From Collinsella aerofaciens (GTDB taxonomy: Bacteria; Actinomycetota; Coriobacteriia; Coriobacteriales; Coriobacteriaceae), in NCBI RefSeq assembly GCF_015548375.1, contig NZ_JADMWW010000013.1, positions 1 to 64,000 of the forward strand: DNA of 64,000 nucleotides. Reading direction: 5' to 3'. The notes beneath the pieces were generated by a model, which saw only the letters and a program-made list of their open reading frames with translations, did not search any database and was not told the DNA's origin. Position numbers and translations under genes: made by a program. Position 1 is the first letter of the stretch. Every line of letters begins with the position of its first letter. Positions 31,978 through 39,474 of the stretch are shown here, piece after piece.

Positions 31978-31999
31978 GCCGCCCACGGGCGGCGTTTTT
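31978..31999 (+). terminator. plus-strand terminator inside the late operon
   Basis: GCCGCC/GGCGGC with a short loop followed by GTTTTTC. It lies between the MuF gene and the scaffold gene, so readthrough, antitermination or a new promoter is needed for the head and tail genes. Confidence 0.7.
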
Positions 32000-32059
32000 C
32001 ATGCCGAAAAACGCCAAACAGGCCAAATCTCACGCCCGTAGGACACTGCCGCGCGACAT

Positions 32060-32125
32060 GGCCGCACGGCCCGAAACGCACATCTAAGGGGCTCGGCCGC
32101 ACGGCTGGCCCGACGGGCCGCACGG
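32060..32125. repeat. three copies of GGCCGCACGG upstream of the scaffold gene
   Basis: Direct repeats at 32060-32069, 32095-32104 and 32116-32125, spaced 35 and 21 bases, in a non-coding stretch between a terminator and the scaffold gene. They could be a protein-binding or antitermination site; function unknown. Confidence 0.5.
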
Positions 32126-32143
32126 TCCGGGAAAGGACGCGAT

Positions 32144-32602
32144 ATGGCAGCAGAGACCAACACGGAGCCCACGGGCGGTACGGAGCCGACCGGGGGCGAG
32201 GAGCCCGACTACAAGGCGCTCTACGAGGCCGAGAAGGCGCACTCCCGCAAGTGGGAGAAGCAGGCCAAGGCCAACAAGGGCGCGGCAAGCGCACTCGACG
32301 AGGCCAACCAGGCGAAGAAGACCGCCGACGAGAAGGTCGCGGAGCTCGAGAAGCGACTCGACGCCAAGGAGAAGGCCGAGGCGCGAGCCAAGACCGCCGC
32401 CAAGGTCGCGCAGGAGAAGGGAGTCCCCGCGGACCTCATCGTCGGCGAGGACGAGGAGAGCATGGCCGCATGGTGCGACAAGATGCTCGCCGCATTCAAG
32501 ACAAAGCCCGCGCCGCGAGTGGAGAAGCCCGGCAGCTTCGACAAGGGCGGCAAGGGCGGGGACGAGGCGCTGCGAGACTTCGCCAAGCGCCTCCTGAAGT
32601 AA
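32144..32602 (+). CDS. capsid scaffolding protein
   Basis: The 152-residue protein starts with a disordered Gly/Thr/Glu part, then a long coiled coil (SRKWEKQAKANKGAASALDE, VAELEKRLDAKEKAEARAKT) and ends with a basic helix (DFAKRLLK), the usual plan of phage scaffolds. It lies directly before the major capsid gene. Confidence 0.85.
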   Translation: MAAETNTEPTGGTEPTGGEEPDYKALYEAEKAHSRKWEKQAKANKGAASALDEANQAKKTADEKVAELEKRLDAKEKAEARAKTAAKVAQEKGVPADLIVGEDEESMAAWCDKMLAAFKTKPAPRVEKPGSFDKGGKGGDEALRDFAKRLLK

Positions 32603-32627
32603 GCCAAACCCGAAGAAAGGCACAGAA

Positions 32628-33515
32628 ATGGCTGCAAACGACACCCAGAAAATCAAGCTGCCGTCCAGCGTGGTATCCACCATCATCGGCAAGGTGAAGG
32701 ACACCTCCACCATCGCCACGCTGAGCCCCAGCACCCCGCAGAAGTTCGCGGACACGACCTACCTCGTGTTCAACCCGACCGCAGAGGCCGAGGTCGTCGC
32801 CGAGGGCGGCAAGAAGTCCGGCTCCGAGATCTCCACCGACCCCGTAGTCGCAAAGCGCGCCAAGATCGTCACGACCACGCGCGTCTCCGACGAGCTGAAG
32901 TGGGCCGACGAGGACAACCAGCTGGAGATCATCTCCAACATCATCGCCGACCAGACCGCCGCCGCGGGCCGCGCGCTCGACTACATCGTCTACCACGCCA
33001 TCAACCCCAAGACCGGCCTCGGCCTCACGGGCTACACCGCCCTGACCGCTGACAAGGACGTCCACAGCGTCGCCAAGACCGACTCCCCGGTCGACGACAT
33101 CGACTCCCTCTCCGACGCCCTGCTCGACTACGGCATCAACGGCATCGCCATGAGCCGCCAGTTCGCCTCCGAGCTGCGCAAGCTGCGCGTGCCCGCCACC
33201 GGGCAGCGCTTGTACCCCGAGGTGCCGCTGTCCCTCAACGTGGGCAACCTCGACGGCATCCCCGCCTCCGTGTCCGGCACCGTGAACGGCCGTCTCGCCA
33301 AGACCCCGACCAAGGTCTCCGCGATCATGGGCGACTTCTCCGCCATCAAGTGGGGCATGGTCCGCGACATCACCGCCGAGGTCATCGAGTACGGCGACCC
33401 CGACAACACCGGTCAGGACCTGAAGGGCTACAACCAGATCGCCTACCGCACCGAGGCCGTCCTGGCATACGCGGTACTCGACCCGAAGGCCTTCGCCGTC
33501 CTCAAGAGCGCCTAG
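32628..33515 (+). CDS. major capsid protein (HK97 fold)
   Basis: The 295-residue protein has the order expected for the HK97 fold: an N-arm, the E-loop region (VVAEGGKKSGSEISTDPVVA), the spine helix (NQLEIISNIIADQTAAAGRA), and a C-terminal beta domain (QDLKGYNQIAYRTEAVLAYA). GAAAGG precedes the ATG. It is the main shell protein. Confidence 0.93.
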   Translation: MAANDTQKIKLPSSVVSTIIGKVKDTSTIATLSPSTPQKFADTTYLVFNPTAEAEVVAEGGKKSGSEISTDPVVAKRAKIVTTTRVSDELKWADEDNQLEIISNIIADQTAAAGRALDYIVYHAINPKTGLGLTGYTALTADKDVHSVAKTDSPVDDIDSLSDALLDYGINGIAMSRQFASELRKLRVPATGQRLYPEVPLSLNVGNLDGIPASVSGTVNGRLAKTPTKVSAIMGDFSAIKWGMVRDITAEVIEYGDPDNTGQDLKGYNQIAYRTEAVLAYAVLDPKAFAVLKSA

Positions 33516-33526
33516 GGGGTACCGAG

Positions 33527-33724
33527 ATGGCTCAGCTAGTCCAGAAATTCATCGTGGAGGACGCGGGCAAGGCGTCCAGCATCCTCCCGCAGCACGTGGC
33601 GCTCGTCTCGCCCGACGGCAAGCCGCTCGTCGTGCCCAAGAAGGTCGCCAACCCCGGCGCCAGCCCGACCGTCGCGAAGGTCGTGCAGGCCCTCGTCGAC
33701 GCCGGGATCATGGAGGCCGAGTAG
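33527..33724 (+). CDS. small head-associated protein (65 aa)
   Basis: Starts MAQLVQKFIVEDAGKASSIL and lies directly after the capsid gene. It contains ALVSPDGKPLVVPKKVANPG, like short head-fibre or decoration-type proteins of related phages. The assignment rests mainly on position. Confidence 0.55.
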   Translation: MAQLVQKFIVEDAGKASSILPQHVALVSPDGKPLVVPKKVANPGASPTVAKVVQALVDAGIMEAE

Positions 33725-33726
33725 CC

Positions 33727-34122
33727 ATGGCCGCGCTCGCCAGCGTGGACGACTACAAGGCCCGCTACGGCGAGCCCGCGGACGAGGCCCGCACCGGGGT
33801 GCTGCTGCAGGACGCATCGGACCTGATGCTCGCGGCATTCGAGGACCGAATCGGCGAGTACACCGAGGGGGCGTGCCCGGCGTTCGACCGCGCCGCGCCC
33901 GCCGTGTGCTGCCTGCTCGTCAACCGCGTGCTCTCGGCACCGTCCGCGATGGCGGGCGCCACGCAGTACAGCCAGGGGGCCGGAATCTACACCGCATCGG
34001 TGACCTACGGCTCGGCGCTCGGCGAGATGTACCTCGGGAAGAGCGACCTCAGGCGCCTCGGCCTCACCGGTCAGGCGCTCGGGGCGCTCACGCCTCTGGA
34101 GAGGGGAGGGGTGGCCGAATGA
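33727..34122 (+). CDS. head-tail connector protein (Gp19/Gp15/Gp42-like)
   Basis: The 131-residue protein begins LASVDDYKARYGEPADEART and is mostly helical, ending with the SALGEMYLGKSDLRRLGL segment, which is typical of the Gp19/Gp15/Gp42 connector family. It would form the adaptor ring below the portal. Confidence 0.82.
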   Translation: MAALASVDDYKARYGEPADEARTGVLLQDASDLMLAAFEDRIGEYTEGACPAFDRAAPAVCCLLVNRVLSAPSAMAGATQYSQGAGIYTASVTYGSALGEMYLGKSDLRRLGLTGQALGALTPLERGGVAE

Positions 34123-34460
34123 CGTGCCTCATCTCCGGCGAGACCGTGACCGTGCGCAGTGCGGCCCAGTCGTTCGACGAGCTTGGCGAGCCCACCGGCG
34201 AGACGGTGACCGAGGCGGCGGTCGACAACGTCGTGGTGTGCCCCGGCGCGACCGCCGACCTCGACTCGACGCGCCCGAACGGCGTGACGGTCGCCTACAC
34301 GCTCTGCTTCCCGAAGGGCGCGGACGTTGACCTCAGGGACGCGACGGTCACGGTGCGCGGCACCGACTACAAGGTGGTCGGCGACCCCAAGCGATACACC
34401 GCGGCCAATACGCCCGGCCCCTGGGACCTCACCTGCGAGGTGACCCGAACCGATGGCTAA
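34119..34460 (+). CDS. head closure / head-tail joining protein
   Basis: ATGA overlap with the connector gene. The 113-residue product is mainly beta strand (GETVTVRSAAQSFDELGEPT, VTVRGTDYKVVGDPKRYTA), like the small barrel of stopper proteins. Assigned by fold prediction and position. Confidence 0.68.
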   Translation: MTCLISGETVTVRSAAQSFDELGEPTGETVTEAAVDNVVVCPGATADLDSTRPNGVTVAYTLCFPKGADVDLRDATVTVRGTDYKVVGDPKRYTAANTPGPWDLTCEVTRTDG

Positions 34461-34746
34461 GGCTAAGTGCGAGGTCAAGATCAAGTGGAAGGGCTGGAAC
34501 CGCGGCGGATACGCCGAGGTCATGAACGGCGGGGGCGTGCAGGCCATGCTCGACCAGAAGGCAAACGCTGTCGTCGCGTCCGCCAACGCATCGTTTAGCC
34601 CGAAACCGGGGGAGGGCGCAGGCTATGCCTCGGACGTCATGAGCGGCTCCCTCGCCAAGGGGCGCTCGCTCCACACGGAGAGCGTCCACGCCTTCCGCAG
34701 CGAGAAGAAGCACAACCGCTTGCAGGCAATCTTTGGAGGTGACTGA
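34453..34746 (+). CDS. HK97 gp10-like tail-completion protein
   Basis: The 97-residue protein has a basic N-terminus (KCEVKIKWKGWNRGGYAEVM) and the VHAFRSEKKHNRLQAIFGGD ending commonly seen in gp10-like proteins. It lies between the stopper and the tail terminator. Confidence 0.68.
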   Translation: MAKAKCEVKIKWKGWNRGGYAEVMNGGGVQAMLDQKANAVVASANASFSPKPGEGAGYASDVMSGSLAKGRSLHTESVHAFRSEKKHNRLQAIFGGD

Positions 34747-35087
34747 TGGACATCGAGAGGGTTGTCGCCAAGCGGCTCATGGACGCGACCGGCATCAAGT
34801 GCGTGCCCGACGTGCCGCGCGAGAGACCCGATGAGTTCGTCCAGGTCACCCTCGCCGCCACGAGCGCGACACGGTTCATCCAGTCCCCGCGCGTGCTCGC
34901 CACGTCGTGGGCGAAGACCCGCAGGCGCGCACGCGAGATCGCCGAGGCCGTCGAGCGGGCGTGCTCCGCCATCGAGGACGAGCCTAACGTGTTCTCGGCC
35001 GTGTCCGACGGCACGTACCGATGGGACGACCCCGACACGGGGACTCCCAGATACCAGACGAACATCAACCTGACCATCTGCGAATAA
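34746..35087 (+). CDS. tail terminator protein
   Basis: The 113-residue protein has ERVVAKRLMDATGIKCVPDV and AKTRRRAREIAEAVERACSA, and ends in a beta strand YQTNINLTICE, as in tail terminators that cap the tube. It sits directly before the major tail gene. Confidence 0.75.
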   Translation: MDIERVVAKRLMDATGIKCVPDVPRERPDEFVQVTLAATSATRFIQSPRVLATSWAKTRRRAREIAEAVERACSAIEDEPNVFSAVSDGTYRWDDPDTGTPRYQTNINLTICE

Positions 35088-35096
35088 GGAGCAATC

Positions 35097-35675
35097 ATGG
35101 CAGAAAGCAACAAAAACAACGTCGCCAACGTCTCCAGCGCCAAGGGAGTAAAGGGCGGCTACATCTTCACCGCGCCCGCCGGAACGGCGCTGCCGAACGA
35201 CTACAAGACCGCGCTGCCCGCTGCGTGGAAATGCCTCGGCTACATCAGCGAGGACGGCTACGTCGAGACGCTCGACAGCGACTCCGAGGACATCAAGGAC
35301 ATGAACGGCGACCTCATGGCGTCGCCGCAGACCTCCCGCGTCGAGAGCGCCCAGCTCACGCTCGCCGAGATCAAGGCCGCGACCCTCAAGGTCATGTACG
35401 GCTCCGGCAACGTCAAGGACGAGAACGGCATGATCACCGTCAAGCACAACGGCGACTCCACTGAGACGTGGCCCGCCGTGCTCGAGCTCGTGCTCAAGGA
35501 CGGACGCCGCTGGCGCAAGGTCGTGCCGCTCGCCCAGTCCTCCGAGCTGGACGACCTCACCCTCGCCGTGGGCGAGCTCGCCGCGCGCGCCCTCACGGTC
35601 AAGTACCTCACCGACGATGCCGGCAACACCTGCTACGACTACATCCAGTCCACCGAGACCGCGGAGGGCAAGTAA
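35097..35675 (+). CDS. major tail tube protein
   Basis: The 192-residue protein has KGGYIFTAPAGTALPNDYKT and GYISEDGYVETLDSDSEDIK, then WRKVVPLAQSSELDDLTLAV, patterns common in siphophage tail tube proteins. It lies before the tail chaperones, whose start overlaps its stop (TAATG). Confidence 0.88.
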   Translation: MAESNKNNVANVSSAKGVKGGYIFTAPAGTALPNDYKTALPAAWKCLGYISEDGYVETLDSDSEDIKDMNGDLMASPQTSRVESAQLTLAEIKAATLKVMYGSGNVKDENGMITVKHNGDSTETWPAVLELVLKDGRRWRKVVPLAQSSELDDLTLAVGELAARALTVKYLTDDAGNTCYDYIQSTETAEGK

Positions 35676-35968
35676 TGACCGAGCTCACGTTCACCATCCC
35701 CGGCATCGACGGCGAGTTCACTGCCGACCTCGACGAGCTGCTCAGCTACAAGACCAACAAGCAGTTCGCCAAGAGCGAGACCGAGCCGGGCGGGATGTTC
35801 GAGGCCTTCGAGCGCGTCTTCGCGGGCCGCGACGAGGAGTACATGGAGCGCCTCGGCGGCTCCGTCGAGTCCACGGGCACGCTCATGCAGGCCGCATTCG
35901 AGGCGGCGAAGGCAAAAAACTCCCAGGGTTCGTCCTCGAGCTCGAAGGGCACCGCGCAGAAGTCGTAG
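35675..35968 (+). CDS. tail assembly chaperone, short form (gpG-like)
   Basis: The 97-residue product starts MTELTFTIPGIDGEFTADLD and contains a helical core. It ends in a Ser-rich tail when read without frameshift. A slippery A-AAA-AAC at 35914-35920 allows a longer product. It helps assemble tail tube protein around the tape measure. Confidence 0.85.
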   Translation: MTELTFTIPGIDGEFTADLDELLSYKTNKQFAKSETEPGGMFEAFERVFAGRDEEYMERLGGSVESTGTLMQAAFEAAKAKNSQGSSSSSKGTAQKS

Positions 35969-36318
35969 CGGACTTCCGCCAGTACTACGGCATCGACCTC
36001 CCGCTCGAGGGCGGACCGGACGACCTCCGGCGCGCCGCCCTCCTGTGGGAGCAGCTGCCGAAGGGGTCGAGGTGCGCACGCCGCATGTACCCGGAGCTCA
36101 AGTGGAGCGAGGAGACGTACATGCTCTGGCGCATCGAGCACCAGCTCAGGAGCCTCGCGTGGGGGCTGAGCGACAAGAAGCACCGACCGCCGCAGGAGCC
36201 GCAGCCGCTCAAGACGCCCGGGCAGCTCGCGGAGCTCAAGAGGCACCAGCGCAACGCCCTCGCGAACAGGGCGGAAATCGACGAGATTCTAGGATTAGGA
36301 GGACGGGATGGCGACTAG
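35675..36318 (+). CDS. tail assembly chaperone, -1 frameshift product (gpGT-like)
   Basis: A -1 shift at A-AAA-AAC (35914-35920) joins the first 82 codons to a 132-residue extension (CTC at 35920 onward), giving 214 residues. The extension (VVADFRQYYGIDLPLEGGPD, LLWEQLPKGSRCARRMYPEL) matches the second tail-chaperone domain of siphophages and has no good start of its own. It ends just inside the tape measure gene. Confidence 0.85.
35914..35920 (+). promoter_or_regulatory. -1 ribosomal frameshift site A-AAA-AAC
   Basis: The heptamer is in the correct phase (GCA AAA AAC in the zero frame) near the end of the short chaperone gene. CTCGAG-rich sequence just downstream may add a stimulatory hairpin. 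Confidence 0.85.
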
Positions 36319-38779
36319 CGTAGGCTCGGCATGCATCACGCTCATGCCGTCCATGAAGGGCTTCGCCGGCAGCATCTGCTCGGAGTTCGGCGACACGGGC
36401 TCCAAGGCCGGAAAGTCATTCGGCGACTCGATGACCTCCGGCGTGGACGGCGGGGTCAAGCGCTCCAGCGGGCTGCTGAGCGGGCTTGGCACCGTCGCCA
36501 GGGGCGTGGGCACCGTCGCCGCCGCTGGCATGGGCGCGCTCACCACGGCGGTGACCGCAATCGGCGGCGCTGCGGTATCCGCATACGCCGACTACGAGCA
36601 GCTGGTCGGCGGCGTCGATACGCTCTTCGGCTCCGCGTCCGGCAAACTGCAGGGATACGCCGCGGAAGCGTACAAGACGTGCGGCATGAGCGCAAACCAA
36701 TACATGACCCAGGCGACCAGCTTCGCCGCATCGCTCGTGAGCTCGTGCGGCGGCGACGTGGCGAAGGCCGCCGAGTCCGCCAACACGGCGATGGGCGACA
36801 TGGCGGACAACGTCAACAAGATGGGCTCGGACATGGCCGACGTCCAGAACGCCTACCAAGGTTTTGCCAAGCAAAACTACACGATGCTGGACAACCTGAA
36901 GCTGGGCTACGGCGGCACGAAGTCCGAGATGGAGCGACTTATCGCGGACGCCAACAAGCTGCGCGCGGCGCAGGGCAAGACCGCCGACCTCACCATCGAC
37001 AGCTACGCCGACGTGGTCGAGGCTATCCACACCGTGCAGTCCGAGATGGGCATCACCGGCACGACCTCCAAGGAGGCCGCGACGACCATCTCCGGCTCCA
37101 TCGGCATGGCCAAGGCATCGTGGGAGAACTTCCTCACCGGTCTGGGCCGAGACGATGTGGACTTCTCGCAGCTCACCGAGCAGCTGCTCACGTCCGTCGG
37201 CGCGGTCGCCAAGAACATCGCGCCGCGCGTCGCGCAGATCGGGCAGGGCATCATCGAGGCGTTCCCCGCGGCGCTTTCCGGCATCGCGTCGGTGCTCGCG
37301 CCCATCGTGTCCGAGGCGCTCGCCACGGCGTGGAACATCGCCGTCGGGGCGCTCGCCGGCATCGGGATCAAGCTGCCGAAGGTGGACTCCTCGCAGATCT
37401 GCTCGGCGCTTCAGGCCATCCTTGGCGTGGCCACGTCCGTCGGTAACGGCATCAAGGCGGCAATCGGGTTCATCGCGCCGCTCATCGCGCCAATCGGCAC
37501 GGCGCTGCTCAGCATCGCGCAGGCCGTGCTGCCGGTGCTCTCCACCGGCATACAGGTGGTGCTCGGCATCGTGCAGGCGCTGTCGCCGGTCATCGGCTTC
37601 CTGGTCGGTGTCATCGCGGACGTAATGACGACCGTCTCGCAGCTCGTCGCCATCGCCATGCCCGCCGTGCAGTCCGTGCTGTCCGCCGTGCTGGCGGCGA
37701 TGCCGCTCATCCAGGGCGCGATTCAGGTGGCGATGGGCATCATCTCCGCCGTCTGGAACGCGGTCTGGCCCGCGATCTCCGCTGTCCTGACTGGCGTGAT
37801 GGGCACAATCTCCACTGCCGTCCAGGTCGCGATGGCCGTGGTGCAGACAGTCATCTCCACGGTCACCGCCGCGATAAGCGGCGACTGGGATACGGTCTGG
37901 AACACCATCAAGTCGGTAGCCGAGCTCGTCTGGTCTCAGATTGAGTTCGCCGTGCGGGCGGCCATCGGGGTCGTCGAGTCCGTGATAACGTCCGCGCTCA
38001 ACGGAATCAGCTCGGTTTGGTCGAGCGTGTGGGACACCGTCCGCGACTTCGCCGAGGTCGTATGGGGACGCATCAAGTTCTCCGTCAACTCGGCGATAAA
38101 TCAGGTCAACGGCGTGATCAGCTCCGTGCTCAACAGCATCAGCTCCACGTGGTCGAGCATGTGGGGGAGCATCAAGAGCGCCTGCTCGTCCATCTGGGAG
38201 GGCATCAAGAGCGCAGCGTCAAACGGAATCAACTCCGTCTACAGGACCGTCACGAGCATAAAGGGCAAGATCACCGGGTTCTTCTCGGGTGCGAGAAACT
38301 GGCTCTTCAACTCCGGCAAGTCGATACTCAACGGCCTGAAGGACGGCATCATGTCCGCTATCGGCTCGGTGACCTCGGCGGTCTCCGGCGCAGTCTCCAG
38401 AATCCGCTCCTTCTTCCCGTTCTCGCCGGCAAAGGTCGGCCCCTTCTCCGGGCACGGCTACACGACCTTCTCGGGCAAGGCCCTCATGCAGGGCTGGGCG
38501 CAGGGCATCGGCTCCGGCACCGGCACCGTGGTCTCCGCCATCAGCGGCGCCATGGACACCGCGCAGGGGATGCTCTCGACGGGCCTGACCGTCGCGCCGT
38601 CCGCTGTCTACACTCCGGCGCGTCCCGAGGAGGATTCCGACGACGCCCTCGCCGGCATCCTGTCCGTCCTCGAGCAGATCCGGGACAAGGACGGAAACCT
38701 GTACATCGACTCGGAGCGCGTCTCCTCCGCCATCGCGATGCGCGGCAGGCACACGCTCGCCGCAAGGGGGTTCGCATGA
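36308..38779 (+). CDS. tape measure protein
   Basis: The 823-residue protein is the longest helical tail protein: an N-terminal GDTGSKAGKSFGDSMTSGVD, a hydrophobic stretch (LLSGLGTVARGVGTVAAAGM), long alternating hydrophobic helices around 300-520, and repeated Trp-containing segments (WDTVWNTIKSVAELVWSQIE). It sets tail length and takes part in DNA ejection. GGAGGACGGG precedes the ATG. Confidence 0.93.
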   Translation: MATSVGSACITLMPSMKGFAGSICSEFGDTGSKAGKSFGDSMTSGVDGGVKRSSGLLSGLGTVARGVGTVAAAGMGALTTAVTAIGGAAVSAYADYEQLVGGVDTLFGSASGKLQGYAAEAYKTCGMSANQYMTQATSFAASLVSSCGGDVAKAAESANTAMGDMADNVNKMGSDMADVQNAYQGFAKQNYTMLDNLKLGYGGTKSEMERLIADANKLRAAQGKTADLTIDSYADVVEAIHTVQSEMGITGTTSKEAATTISGSIGMAKASWENFLTGLGRDDVDFSQLTEQLLTSVGAVAKNIAPRVAQIGQGIIEAFPAALSGIASVLAPIVSEALATAWNIAVGALAGIGIKLPKVDSSQICSALQAILGVATSVGNGIKAAIGFIAPLIAPIGTALLSIAQAVLPVLSTGIQVVLGIVQALSPVIGFLVGVIADVMTTVSQLVAIAMPAVQSVLSAVLAAMPLIQGAIQVAMGIISAVWNAVWPAISAVLTGVMGTISTAVQVAMAVVQTVISTVTAAISGDWDTVWNTIKSVAELVWSQIEFAVRAAIGVVESVITSALNGISSVWSSVWDTVRDFAEVVWGRIKFSVNSAINQVNGVISSVLNSISSTWSSMWGSIKSACSSIWEGIKSAASNGINSVYRTVTSIKGKITGFFSGARNWLFNSGKSILNGLKDGIMSAIGSVTSAVSGAVSRIRSFFPFSPAKVGPFSGHGYTTFSGKALMQGWAQGIGSGTGTVVSAISGAMDTAQGMLSTGLTVAPSAVYTPARPEEDSDDALAGILSVLEQIRDKDGNLYIDSERVSSAIAMRGRHTLAARGFA

Positions 38780-39474
38780 TATTCGGCGGAATCGACCTCA
38801 CGCCGTACCTGCTGGTGACCAAGGTCACGAGACCGATTGTCCCCAAGGTGCGGCTCGATGAGACGGAGGTCCCGGGCATGGACGGCTCGCACGTCCGCGC
38901 CTCCGGCCTAGAGCCGGTCGAGGTCTCGGTCGACTGCAACATCGTCGGCGGCTCCCTCGACGAGGTCGCCGAGGCAAGGGCCGTGCTCGCCTCGGCGCTG
39001 TCCGGCGGCGAGAAGGCCCTCGTGCTCGACGACGCTCCCGAGCGCTACATGCTCGCGCGCTACAGGGGAGGGGCGGAGCAGGGGCGCAACGCACACATGC
39101 CGAATCTCACGCTCGGGTTCTACTGTGCAGACCCCGCCGCCTACGGGCAGCGGCGCTCCGAGCAGGTGACGGCATCCCAGCGCGCCGTCGCCGCCGGTGG
39201 CAACTACAGGGCCTACCCTACGGTCACGTGCAGGCCTCCGGCAGGCTCGAGCTGGACAATCACCAACGTCTCGACCGGGCGGTTCGTCCGCGTCGAGGCG
39301 TCGTTCACGGGCGCACAGACCGTCGTGCTGGACATGCGCGCCGAGCGCTGCACAGTCAACGGCGCGGACTGGCCCGTGACCGTCGCGAGCGACTTCTTCT
39401 CGCTCGACGGCGTGCAGCAGATCAAGACGAGCGGCGGCACCGCGACGCTCGAATGGGAGGAGAGGTGGCTCTAG
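38776..39474 (+). CDS. distal tail protein (Dit-like)
   Basis: ATGA overlap with the tape measure gene. The 232-residue protein begins MIFGGIDLTPYLLVTKVTRP and has YRAYPTVTCRPPAGSSWTIT and TASEV-like beta structure at the end, as in Dit/siphovirus tail component proteins. It forms the ring linking tube and baseplate. Confidence 0.85.
   Translation: MIFGGIDLTPYLLVTKVTRPIVPKVRLDETEVPGMDGSHVRASGLEPVEVSVDCNIVGGSLDEVAEARAVLASALSGGEKALVLDDAPERYMLARYRGGAEQGRNAHMPNLTLGFYCADPAAYGQRRSEQVTASQRAVAAGGNYRAYPTVTCRPPAGSSWTITNVSTGRFVRVEASFTGAQTVVLDMRAERCTVNGADWPVTVASDFFSLDGVQQIKTSGGTATLEWEERWL

Noticed and set aside
31914-32143. Immunity gene for the MuF nuclease domain
   Set aside because: No frame with a ribosome-binding site and sensible length exists on either strand. 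The space holds terminators and repeats.
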